A stretch of DNA of 64,000 nt, taken from Dyella humicola. Lineage in GTDB: Bacteria; Pseudomonadota; Gammaproteobacteria; Xanthomonadales; Rhodanobacteraceae. The stretch covers positions 558,001 through 622,000 of the forward strand of contig NZ_JAPDPC010000001.1 of NCBI RefSeq assembly GCF_026283945.1, given 5' to 3'. This document shows, in pieces, positions 1 through 7,146 of this stretch (position 1 is the first letter of the stretch; every line of letters begins with the position of its first letter). Position numbers and translations under genes: made by a program. The notes under the pieces were generated by a model. It saw only the letters and a program-made list of their open reading frames with translations, ran no database searches and was not told the origin of the DNA.

Positions 1-122
1 CCGACAACGGCGCGATGATTGCGCTGGCGGGTGCGATCCGGCTTGCTGCCGGACAGCATCAGGACGCCTCCGTGCAGGTGTTCCCGCGCTGGGATCTGGA
101 AACCCTGCCGCCGGCGAAGTGA
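1..122 (+). CDS. tsaD: tRNA N6-threonylcarbamoyladenosine transferase TsaD, C-terminal end (partial)
   Basis: The last 39 codons of a gene that begins outside the window, read in the frame starting at base 3 and ending with TGA at 120-122. The visible peptide opens with [10 protein letters not shown], which matches the conserved C-terminal DN(G/A)AMIA(F/Y)AG block of TsaD (Kae1/YgjD family), the catalytic subunit that transfers threonylcarbamoyl to A37 of ANN-decoding tRNAs. It ends with a short polar tail. folB follows 34 bases downstream on the same strand. Only the tail is visible, so the call rests on one motif. Confidence 0.8.
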   Translation, partial: DNGAMIALAGAIRLAAGQHQDASVQVFPRWDLETLPPAK

Positions 123-156
123 TTCGTTCGACGGCTCCATCCGCTACCCTATCGGC

Positions 157-513
157 ATGGATATCGTTTTCATCGAAGACCTGCGCATCGACGCCGTGAT
201 CGGCATCTACGACTGGGAGCGGCGCGTGCGCCAGACGCTGTCGTTCGATATCGAGATGGCGTTCGACAACAGCGTACCCGCCGCGAGTGACGACATCGCA
301 CTCACGCTCAACTACAAGGACGTTTCCAAGCGTCTGATCGACTACGTCAGCGCCTCGAGCTTCGGCCTGGTGGAGACGTTGGCCGAACGCTGCGCCGCGA
401 TCATCCGCGAAGAGTTCGGCGTGTCGTGGGTGCGGCTCAAGCTGTCCAAGCCCGGCGCGGTGCGCGGTGCTAAAGCGGTGGGCGTGCGCATCGAGCGTGG
501 TACGCGGCCTTAG
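157..513 (+). CDS. folB: dihydroneopterin aldolase FolB
   Basis: A 118-residue protein, the usual FolB length. It should convert 7,8-dihydroneopterin to 6-hydroxymethyl-7,8-dihydropterin and glycolaldehyde in folate synthesis. The opening MDIVFIEDLRIDAVIGIYDW is typical of the family. Glu21 (after YDW) and Lys98 (in LSKPGAV) sit where the substrate-binding Glu and catalytic Lys of E. coli FolB lie. The ATG at 157 is chosen because the family similarity begins exactly there, although the frame is open further upstream. folK starts one base after the stop codon, so the two genes are almost certainly co-transcribed and probably translationally coupled. Confidence 0.92.
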   Translation: MDIVFIEDLRIDAVIGIYDWERRVRQTLSFDIEMAFDNSVPAASDDIALTLNYKDVSKRLIDYVSASSFGLVETLAERCAAIIREEFGVSWVRLKLSKPGAVRGAKAVGVRIERGTRP

Positions 514-514
514 G

Positions 515-997
515 ATGGCGCGTGTCTATCTGAGCCTGGGCTCCAATCTCGAGCCAAAGCGGTACCTCAACGATGCACTCGACGAGTTGCGCGTCCGCTT
601 CGGCGAGCTGGCGGTCTCGCCGGCTTATCGCAGCAAATCCGTTGGCTTCGATGGCGCCGATTTCGTCAATCTTGCCGTGGGCATGGATACCGACCTTTCG
701 CCGGAGGCGTTGAACGACTGGCTGCACGCGCTCGAGGATCGCCACGATCGGCGACGCGATGTGCCGCGCTTCTCCGACCGCACGCTCGACGTCGATATCG
801 TGCTGTACGACGATCTGGTGCGACAAGGCGAAGGGCACCTGGACATACCGCGTAAAGAACTTCGGCACGCGTTCGTGCTCAAGCCGATCGCGGATATCGC
901 GCCCACGCTGGTGCATCCGCTCAGCGGTCTCACCATGGCGGCGTTGTGGGCCGCGTTCCCGCTGGAGAGCGAACCACTGGCGCCCGAGCCGTTGTAG
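515..997 (+). CDS. folK: 2-amino-4-hydroxy-6-hydroxymethyldihydropteridine diphosphokinase FolK
   Basis: A 160-residue HPPK, which transfers pyrophosphate from ATP to 6-hydroxymethyl-dihydropterin, the step after FolB. The N-terminal SLGSN (residues 7-11) and the HPPK signature RDVPRFSDRTLDVDIVLYDD (about 81-100), with its metal-binding DxD, are both present. The start at 515 follows the folB stop (511-513) by one base and gives the standard MARVYLSLGSN opening. This two-gene block lies directly downstream of tsaD, and the other late pterin gene of the window, the reductase at 12386-13132, is separate. Confidence 0.92.
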   Translation: MARVYLSLGSNLEPKRYLNDALDELRVRFGELAVSPAYRSKSVGFDGADFVNLAVGMDTDLSPEALNDWLHALEDRHDRRRDVPRFSDRTLDVDIVLYDDLVRQGEGHLDIPRKELRHAFVLKPIADIAPTLVHPLSGLTMAALWAAFPLESEPLAPEPL

Positions 998-1065
998 CCG
1001 CCATGCACTGTCGCCCGCAAGAAGCGGGTGATAAAACGCTCGTGTTCTCAACAAGGGGGTAGCTC

Positions 1066-1923
1066 ATGGCAGGTCGCTTTTCGCGTAGCTGGAGCCTGAT
1101 GAAGGCCAGCGCGGCAGTGTTGCGTTCGGACAAATCGCTGTTGATGTTTCCGCTGGTTTCCGGCATCTGCTGCCTGCTGGTAGCGGCCAGCTTTCTGATT
1201 CCCATCGGCCTGACCGTAGCGGCTTCCGGGCATGCCCTGGAATCGCATGAGCGCGCACTGTCCACCGGCGGGTACGTGGCGTTGTTCCTGTTCTACCTCG
1301 TGCAGTACTTCGTGATCATTTTCTTCAACACGGCGCTTGCGGGCGCCGCCTTGATGCATCTGCGCGGCGAGCCGGCCAGTTTTTCGGCGGGCTTCGAGCT
1401 GGCGCGTCAGCGCGTGGCAAGCATTTTCGGTTATGCGCTGATTGCAGCCACGGTAGGCCTGGTGCTGCGCGCGCTGCAGGAGCGCCTGGGTTTGATTGGC
1501 CGCCTGGTGGTCGGCTTCCTTGGCCTGGCATGGACGGTGGCCACGTTTCTGGTGGTGCCGGTATTGGCCAGTCAGGAAGTGGGGCCGATCGATGCGGTCA
1601 AGCGCAGCGTCGAGCTGCTCCAGCAGACCTGGGGCGAAAACATCATCGGCAACGCCGGCCTCGGTGTGGTGTTTGGCCTGCTGATGTTCCTGGCGATCCT
1701 GGTGTCCGGATGTCTGCTCATGGGCGCCTTCGCATTGCAATCGGCAGTCGCGATCGTGTTGGCTGTCGCGATCGTCGTGATCGGCCTGACCCTGCTCGGC
1801 CTGATCCAGGCCTCGCTGCAGGGCATCTATGCGGCCGCGTTGTATCGCTACGCCGAAGAGGGCCAGGTCGGTCACGGCTTCGACCAGGCGCTGCTCGAGC
1901 AGGCATTCCGTCCGAAGAGCTAA
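1066..1923 (+). CDS. DUF6159-like integral membrane protein
   Basis: A 285-residue membrane protein opening with MAGRFSRSWSLMKASAAVLRS, followed by several hydrophobic segments at about residues 24-48, 65-92, 125-175 and 200-250. The RSWxLMKAS...VLRxDK opening resembles the DUF6159 family, whose function I do not know. It carries no recognisable catalytic motif. A moderate ribosome-binding site (AAGGGGG at 1051-1057) precedes the ATG. It lies 68 bases after folK on the same strand, so read-through is possible, but the functions look unrelated. Confidence 0.7.
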   Translation: MAGRFSRSWSLMKASAAVLRSDKSLLMFPLVSGICCLLVAASFLIPIGLTVAASGHALESHERALSTGGYVALFLFYLVQYFVIIFFNTALAGAALMHLRGEPASFSAGFELARQRVASIFGYALIAATVGLVLRALQERLGLIGRLVVGFLGLAWTVATFLVVPVLASQEVGPIDAVKRSVELLQQTWGENIIGNAGLGVVFGLLMFLAILVSGCLLMGAFALQSAVAIVLAVAIVVIGLTLLGLIQASLQGIYAAALYRYAEEGQVGHGFDQALLEQAFRPKS

Positions 1924-2646
1924 TTCGGTGGACGGCCCATCCTCCCTCGCGACCGAAGCGAATCCTTCTGTTGGGTGTGCGAGGGCGGATGTGGCGTTCA
2001 CACCGAAGGCGTTCGACCACCTTGGGGGTGGGTGATTTGCTCCATTACGAATGAACAAGGCGTCACGCCGCCGCACCACGGCGCTCGCTACGTTCGTGGG
2101 CGAGCTGAGCCGTCGCGGCGACGCATCGTGCTGCGCGCTGTGCCCGCGGCGCGGCACGGCCAGTGAACTCAAGTCTTCCGGCCTGCGGACGCCGATCCGC
2201 TGCTGATGGCCATGTGGCGCCATCGCCACATACGCGGGACATCGACCACTCTGGTGACCATGTGCGATACGTCGCGCCCCCTTGCGTCCCTGCTGTCGCA
2301 AGCAAGAATGAGTGAAGACGCGAATCAGCGCGGCAGGATGGGCACCCTGGCGGCCTTATGCCAATGACGATGGAGGCAGCTGAATAACCAGGGAATGCCG
2401 ACGATTTGCGAAAGCGGGGCGTACCAGTCGACCTTTAATTGATTCAAAAGTAGTATCGGTCCTGGTCAGGGAGACCGCCGGCCCTCTGGAGCCTCCCATA
2501 ATGGATGGCGCCAACAAGGTACTCGGGCGCTTTCGTCAGCAGCGTGTAAGTTTGATCCGCGCATGGGCGGTCGGGGATCTATACGCCGTTTCTCGGGAGC
2601 GCGTTATTCGGCCTGAATCCCTGGCAGCCTACCTCGCACATAAAAG
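1924..2646. other. 723-bp intergenic region with no intact gene
   Basis: Between the DUF6159-like gene and the response regulator I see no convincing gene. Short open frames on both strands lack ribosome-binding sites and family features. The first part (about 1990-2125) resembles the 3' end of the pteridine reductase gene at 12.4 kb and is listed separately. The part nearest the regulator (about 2430-2640) is less GC-rich and presumably carries its promoter, but no -35/-10 pair stands out. Confidence 0.6.
1990..2125 (-). pseudogene. decayed remnant resembling the 3' end of a pteridine reductase gene
   Basis: On the minus strand one frame ends SFVMEQITHPQGGRTPSV followed by TGA (ending at 2000). 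The intact pteridine reductase at 12386-13132 ends TFVTGQIILVDGGRTLSV. The DNA over the final 35 bases (1993-2027 against 12377-12411) agrees at about 31 positions by eye, continuing past the stop codon. Agreement fades upstream, where the same frame has an in-frame TAG and probable indels. I read it as a degraded copy of about 40 codons. Chance similarity cannot be fully excluded because only the last 20 or so codons align well. Confidence 0.5.
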
Positions 2647-3375
2647 ATGACAGTGATGACATCGATCGATGTTTCCATCAAGGCCGACAAGGCCCCGTTG
2701 CGTGTGCTGATGCTCGAAGACGACGAGCTGCTGAGGGATCACGTGCTGGTGCCGCAGTTGCAGCGATTTGGCTTCGAAGTCGAGGCCGTCGGCAGTTTGG
2801 CGGCGTCAGTGCCGTACACGCATAGCCAGTGGCCGGACATCCTGCTTCTTGACGTCGGGCTGCCCGATGCGGACGGGTTCGATCATATTGGCGCGCTTCG
2901 CGCTCAATTGGGCGATGTTGGCATCGTCATGTTGACCGGGCGCAGTGCCACGGCGGATCGTGTGCGTGGCCTGACGGGCGGGGCGGATGCTTACCTCTCC
3001 AAGCCGGTAGACATCGATTTGCTTGCCGCCACGTTGTACAGCGTCGCGCGCCGTCTTCACCCTTCGCGACCGAAATCGACCCTGGGTCGGTGGCGCTTGG
3101 ATGCGGATGGGTGGTGCCTGCAGTCTCCATCCGGCGGCGTGGTCGCGCTAACCCGGACCGAGGGGCGCTTGCTTTCCAAGCTTTTTAAAAAACCCAATCA
3201 GGCGATATCCCGCGATGAGCTTATCGCGATGCTGACAACAAACGTCTACGACTTCGATCCGCACCGCCTCGATTCGCTTATCCATCGCTTGCGCAAGAAG
3301 GTACAACGTGTGCTGCAGGTGCCTCTGCCGCTGAGTGCCGTGCACGGCGAAGGTTACGTTCTCTTGCTGATGTGA
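2647..3375 (+). CDS. OmpR/PhoB-type response regulator
   Basis: A 242-residue two-component regulator. The N-terminal receiver has the acidic pocket (MLEDDE, residues 22-27), the phospho-acceptor Asp69 in DILLLDVGLP, the conserved Thr in MLTGRS and Lys119 in LSKPVD. The C-terminal half (about 140-242) is a winged-helix output domain, with LTRTEGRLLSKL and the DNA-contacting DSLIHRLRKKV helix. A second in-frame ATG nine bases on (2656) is an equally plausible start, and neither has a strong ribosome-binding site. The nearest kinase is the convergent gene at 3497-4966, so partnership is possible but they are not in one operon. Confidence 0.85.
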   Translation: MTVMTSIDVSIKADKAPLRVLMLEDDELLRDHVLVPQLQRFGFEVEAVGSLAASVPYTHSQWPDILLLDVGLPDADGFDHIGALRAQLGDVGIVMLTGRSATADRVRGLTGGADAYLSKPVDIDLLAATLYSVARRLHPSRPKSTLGRWRLDADGWCLQSPSGGVVALTRTEGRLLSKLFKKPNQAISRDELIAMLTTNVYDFDPHRLDSLIHRLRKKVQRVLQVPLPLSAVHGEGYVLLLM

Positions 3376-3496
3376 TCGATGGGACGTTCTTTCGCGCGTC
3401 GATGATATGCGCGGGATGGGCTCGACTCGTGGCTCGCCGTGACGTCCCTGCTGAGCGGAGCCGACTCGCTGAGGCGCGAACGGGTAGTCGATGCGC

Positions 3497-4966
3497 CTAC
3501 TGGGCGGTCGTCCATGCCGTTGTGACCCCGATGTTATTGACCTGGATGCCAGCCTTTAATGCCATGAAGATCATCTCTTGCTCCGGGACTCTGGCAACCG
3601 GCAATTGAATTCGAAACGCCGTGCCAATACCTGGCTGGCTCTCCACCTCAATGCTTCCGCCCGCAGCGCGGATCAGATTGTAGACCACGGTAAGACCTAT
3701 GCCGGTGCCGCTGCCGACCGGCTTGGTCGTGAAGAAGGGTTCGAAAATCCGTTTCTTCATTTCCTCGGCCATGCCGATTCCGTTGTCTCGCAATGTAAGG
3801 CTGACGGTGGCCGCATCCGAAGGTGCGACGATCACCTCGAACAGGCCTCCCTCTGGCATCGCGTCACGCGCGTTGGAGGCTATGTTCAAGATGGCCAGTT
3901 CGAACTGACTGAGATCGAATTCGATATACAGGGGGGCTTCGTTGGCCTGGATGGCCAAATGCACCGAAGATGGAAACATCTGGCGCAGCATCGATTGCAG
4001 ATCCTGGACAGCCTCCACTACATCGAAAGTCTCGACTTGCGTGGTGTCTCGGCGGCTGAAGTTGAGCAGCTTTCGGCTGATGGAATCGGCACGTCTCGCC
4101 GCCAACTCGACGCCAAGTAGTGCATGAGCCAACGCCACCGCATCGACTCCACGTTCCGCTTCTGGTTCGTCGAGGCGATGGCGCTCCCGGGCAAAACCAA
4201 GGACGATGCCGAGCACGTTATTGAAATCGTGCGCGATCCCCTGGGCCAGCTGGCCGATGGCATCCATTTTTTGAGAGTGAAGCAACTGCTCCTGGGTACG
4301 CTCGCGTTCCAGCATCTCGAGCTGCAGCTTTTGTCCCCGCATCTCTGATTCGGCCAGCGCCTCGCGCAGGGCGCCGATACTTCGATCGAGGATGATCGCA
4401 ATCAGTGCATAGCCGAATGTGTGGAACAGCAGGTGGTGGTAAGCGGAAAAGATCGTCTTTGCATCACCCGTTCCGTTCAGATAATCGGTGGTCATGCCTG
4501 CGGCAAGGATGACCAGAATGGATACATAGATGGTCCAGAGCGCCCGTCGCCCAAGCATCAGGCCGCCCAATGCGAGCGACATGATCAACAGTGCATCGCC
4601 CGGAGTCACCTTGTAGCCAAACGCGGCAAACGCGACCAGGCCGGAGATCAGCTGGGTGGCAAGGAACTGCTTGACGGCCTGCCGGAACCTGCCGATGCGA
4701 ATCAAATAGACGCCTAACCAGGCGGCCACGGTTATCGCCAGATCGGTTCCCAGATCTACCGCAATGGAAACGCCCTTTCCCATGGCCGCCTTTTCGAAGA
4801 AGGCGGTCGTCATGTACTGCCATTCGGAGGCCAGCAAATAGATCTTGATCAGCGGCGTTCGCAAGCCCTGGTAGGCCAATAGCAATTGCATGAAGACCGC
4901 ATTGCGGCGGTCAACCGGGTCGCTGATGGGTACGCGCCTCAGCCAGGCTTTCAAGCGTTGCCACAT
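3497..4966 (-). CDS. membrane-bound sensor histidine kinase
   Basis: A 489-residue kinase. About five to six hydrophobic segments fill residues 25-195. A short helical linker (about 200-235) leads to the phospho-acceptor H-box GIAHDFNN with His246, then the N-box ([11 protein letters not shown]), G1 (DNGIGM), F-box (FEPFFTTKP) and G2 (GTGIGL). The HDFNN type of H-box is common in NtrB-like kinases. There is no PAS domain or receiver domain. It is convergent with the response regulator at 2647 (121-base gap) and divergent from the sigma-factor gene at 5370. The signal sensed is unknown. Confidence 0.88.
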   Translation of the reverse strand: MWQRLKAWLRRVPISDPVDRRNAVFMQLLLAYQGLRTPLIKIYLLASEWQYMTTAFFEKAAMGKGVSIAVDLGTDLAITVAAWLGVYLIRIGRFRQAVKQFLATQLISGLVAFAAFGYKVTPGDALLIMSLALGGLMLGRRALWTIYVSILVILAAGMTTDYLNGTGDAKTIFSAYHHLLFHTFGYALIAIILDRSIGALREALAESEMRGQKLQLEMLERERTQEQLLHSQKMDAIGQLAQGIAHDFNNVLGIVLGFARERHRLDEPEAERGVDAVALAHALLGVELAARRADSISRKLLNFSRRDTTQVETFDVVEAVQDLQSMLRQMFPSSVHLAIQANEAPLYIEFDLSQFELAILNIASNARDAMPEGGLFEVIVAPSDAATVSLTLRDNGIGMAEEMKKRIFEPFFTTKPVGSGTGIGLTVVYNLIRAAGGSIEVESQPGIGTAFRIQLPVARVPEQEMIFMALKAGIQVNNIGVTTAWTTAQ

Positions 4967-5369
4967 GGGAGTTCTCGATGCCGAGGCTGGCTCGGGTAGT
5001 TATGGGCCGGAGGCTGTCGGCGGCCAGAGCAAGGTGATGGCTGGTTCGTATGACGCAGAGGAATCCACAAGGCAAACATGTTGATTGGTGAGATTTTGTA
5101 AGTCGAGGGAAATTATTGTGCGTGACGGTGAACAGTCTGTTCCTCTAGCTTCGCGAAATACCCATGCATGTCACCTGCGTGTCATCGCCGCGTAGCCGTG
5201 GGTAAGGGGGCACGTGACGAATCGTCGAGGCTGGATCGCTTTCTGTGATCTGGCGTGGACTTTAGCGTGTTCGTCCCTGTTTCACTAAGCAGTCACAAGC
5301 GCGCACTACGCTCTGACGCCATCGAGTTGCCGCAAGCCTGCTTCGGCGATGATTGCCGGAGGAGGCGTG
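4967..5369. other. divergent promoter region, 403 bp
   Basis: This region separates the minus-strand kinase from the plus-strand sigma-factor gene. It contains an AT-richer core around 5080-5125 that is the best place for the kinase promoter. I see no convincing Fur-type inverted repeat upstream of the sigma factor, and no small gene. Confidence 0.45.
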
Positions 5370-5885
5370 ATGCCTGAAAAGCAAGGCGCGTGGTCTGCGT
5401 TGTTTGCGGAGAAGGGAGCAGCATTGAGCAGCTATTTTCTGCGCCGGGTGAGGCATCGATGGGATGCTCAGGATCTGGTGCAGGAAGTGTATCTGCGGCT
5501 GCTACGCATCGAGCCTGCTGACGCGGCGGGCATTCGCAACCCTGAAGCCTATCTTTTCACCGTCGCCGCCAATCTGATCAAGGAGCACGCTGTGCTTCGA
5601 CAGCAGTTGCCAGTGGGCAGCGATGGCCTGGACGAGGTGATGGAGCGACTGAGCGCGCCTTCCAGCGCCGAAGCTGAGTTTGACCGGGCGTTGCGCCGTC
5701 AACGATTGGGCGATCTCATTGAACGGCTTCCGCCAAAATGCAGGGCGGTCCTCGTACTGCACTATCGTGATGAGCTGTCGTATCGTGAAATTGCCGAGCG
5801 ACTATCGATATCTACCCACATGGTGAAAAAATACATCGTGAAGGGACTGGCGGCATGCCGGCAAAGGATGGCCGACTATGAATAA
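5370..5885 (+). CDS. FecI-type ECF RNA polymerase sigma factor
   Basis: A 171-residue sigma-70 factor of the iron-starvation (FecI) type. Region 2 lies near the N-terminus (YFLRRVRHRWDAQDLVQEVY, with the typical DAQDLVQEVYLRLL helix) and region 4 at the C-terminus (LPPKCRAVLVLHYRDELSYR ... STHMVKKYI). The start at 5370 has a strong GGAGGAGG ribosome-binding site at 5358-5364. An ATG at 5349 lies before that site and is less likely. The stop codon overlaps the next gene by eight bases, so it is translationally coupled to its anti-sigma partner. Confidence 0.9.
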   Translation: MPEKQGAWSALFAEKGAALSSYFLRRVRHRWDAQDLVQEVYLRLLRIEPADAAGIRNPEAYLFTVAANLIKEHAVLRQQLPVGSDGLDEVMERLSAPSSAEAEFDRALRRQRLGDLIERLPPKCRAVLVLHYRDELSYREIAERLSISTHMVKKYIVKGLAACRQRMADYE

Positions 5886-7017
5886 GCCCAGGCATTTCGA
5901 AGACGCGAACCATGCGCGCCGAATCACCGAGCAGGCTGCCAGCTGGTATCTCGAACAACAGGATGAGCCCAGTGAGCGCCAGCGCGCCGCATTTCTTGCC
6001 TGGCTGCGCGCATCGCCTGCACACGTGGCTGAGTACTTGGCCATCGCACAAATGCATGGGGACCTCAAAGCTGCCGCGTCGCTACAGATGGATAGCGCGG
6101 GTGCGCTGATAGAGCGGGCGGCCCGGGAGAATCCCGTCGTGATGTTTCCGAAGGTCGCCGTCGATGCGCCTCGCGACCCAGTGCGACCTTCATCCGGGCT
6201 CCGCCGCCTCACGCGCCCGGCAGCCGGCGCCATCGCTGCGGTTGCCGTGGCGCTGCTGGTGTTGCTGGGCGTGGCACGTTGGAACACGCTGCGCCAGGTA
6301 GAGGCGCAGAGCTATGTCGCAGGTGCCGACTCGGTGCGGGCAGTCAAGCTGTCGGATGGAACGCTGGTCCAGATGGGTCGGGGCAGCAGTATCGATGTCC
6401 ATTTCGACGCGCGCTACCGGCGCATCGAGGTAGTTCGGGGCCAAGCCTTGTTCGACGTCGGCAAGGATCCCGCTCGGCCGATGTTCGTGAGGGTAGGTGG
6501 ACATGTGCTGCAGGACATCGGCACGGTTTTCGATGTCAATCGTGATGCGGAAGGAGACACGTTGACGGTCATCAGTGGCCGAGTCCGCGTCTTGCTCGCA
6601 TCGCGCACGGGGACGGGTAAGGATGCGATCGGCACGGACGCTCCATTGATCGGTGGCGACGCAATGGCCGATCTGATTTCCGGCCAACAGGTCGAGTTGA
6701 GCGCTTCCGGTGTGGGGACGGTCGAGGCGGCGAAGATAGAACAGGCTACGGCCTGGTTGCCGGAAGATATTCGCTTCCATCGCGAAACCGTTGGGGACGT
6801 CGCGCGGCGATTCAACGCTTACACCACGCGGCCGCTGGTGATAGAGGATGAGCGCATCGCCAGTATGCGCATCAGCGGCGTCTTTCACGCCAACAACCCC
6901 CATGCATTCATCACCTACCTGGCGACGCTGCCGGATGTTCGCATCGAGCAGGATGGCGAGCGCGTGCGCGTCGTCGCCTCGTCGAGCCATGGCGCCGTCC
7001 AGGCTGGAAGGCTGTAA
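5878..7017 (+). CDS. FecR-type anti-sigma factor / signal transducer
   Basis: A 379-residue inner-membrane regulator of the preceding sigma factor. The cytoplasmic N-terminus carries the DUF4880 motif (ASWYLEQQDEPSERQRAAFL, then WLRASPAHVAEY). One transmembrane segment lies at about 115-134, followed by the periplasmic FecR domain (VKLSDGTLVQMGRGSSIDVH ... GQALFDVGKD) and a C-terminal DUF4974-like secretin/STN-type module. Its start codon overlaps the sigma-factor stop. In the known Fec pathway the receptor's N-terminal signalling domain contacts the FecR C-terminus, which frees the sigma factor to transcribe the receptor operon. Confidence 0.9.
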   Translation: MNKPRHFEDANHARRITEQAASWYLEQQDEPSERQRAAFLAWLRASPAHVAEYLAIAQMHGDLKAAASLQMDSAGALIERAARENPVVMFPKVAVDAPRDPVRPSSGLRRLTRPAAGAIAAVAVALLVLLGVARWNTLRQVEAQSYVAGADSVRAVKLSDGTLVQMGRGSSIDVHFDARYRRIEVVRGQALFDVGKDPARPMFVRVGGHVLQDIGTVFDVNRDAEGDTLTVISGRVRVLLASRTGTGKDAIGTDAPLIGGDAMADLISGQQVELSASGVGTVEAAKIEQATAWLPEDIRFHRETVGDVARRFNAYTTRPLVIEDERIASMRISGVFHANNPHAFITYLATLPDVRIEQDGERVRVVASSSHGAVQAGRL

Positions 7018-7146
7018 GAAAAAATTCATCGAATGAGCGGTACCCGGTTGTGGCCAAGTTGACTCTTAGATGGGTATCGGCCAGCACGCGGCGCATCAAG
7101 CGTCGGTGCTTGCCATGACGTCTAACCCATCAAGGCCACCACCGAC

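Noticed and set aside
1048-2301. A 417-codon minus-strand frame covering the DUF6159-like gene and the following gap
   Set aside because: It is antisense to a membrane-protein gene and low-complexity (Gln, His, Arg). Only its short match to the reductase 3' end is meaningful, and that match is in another frame.
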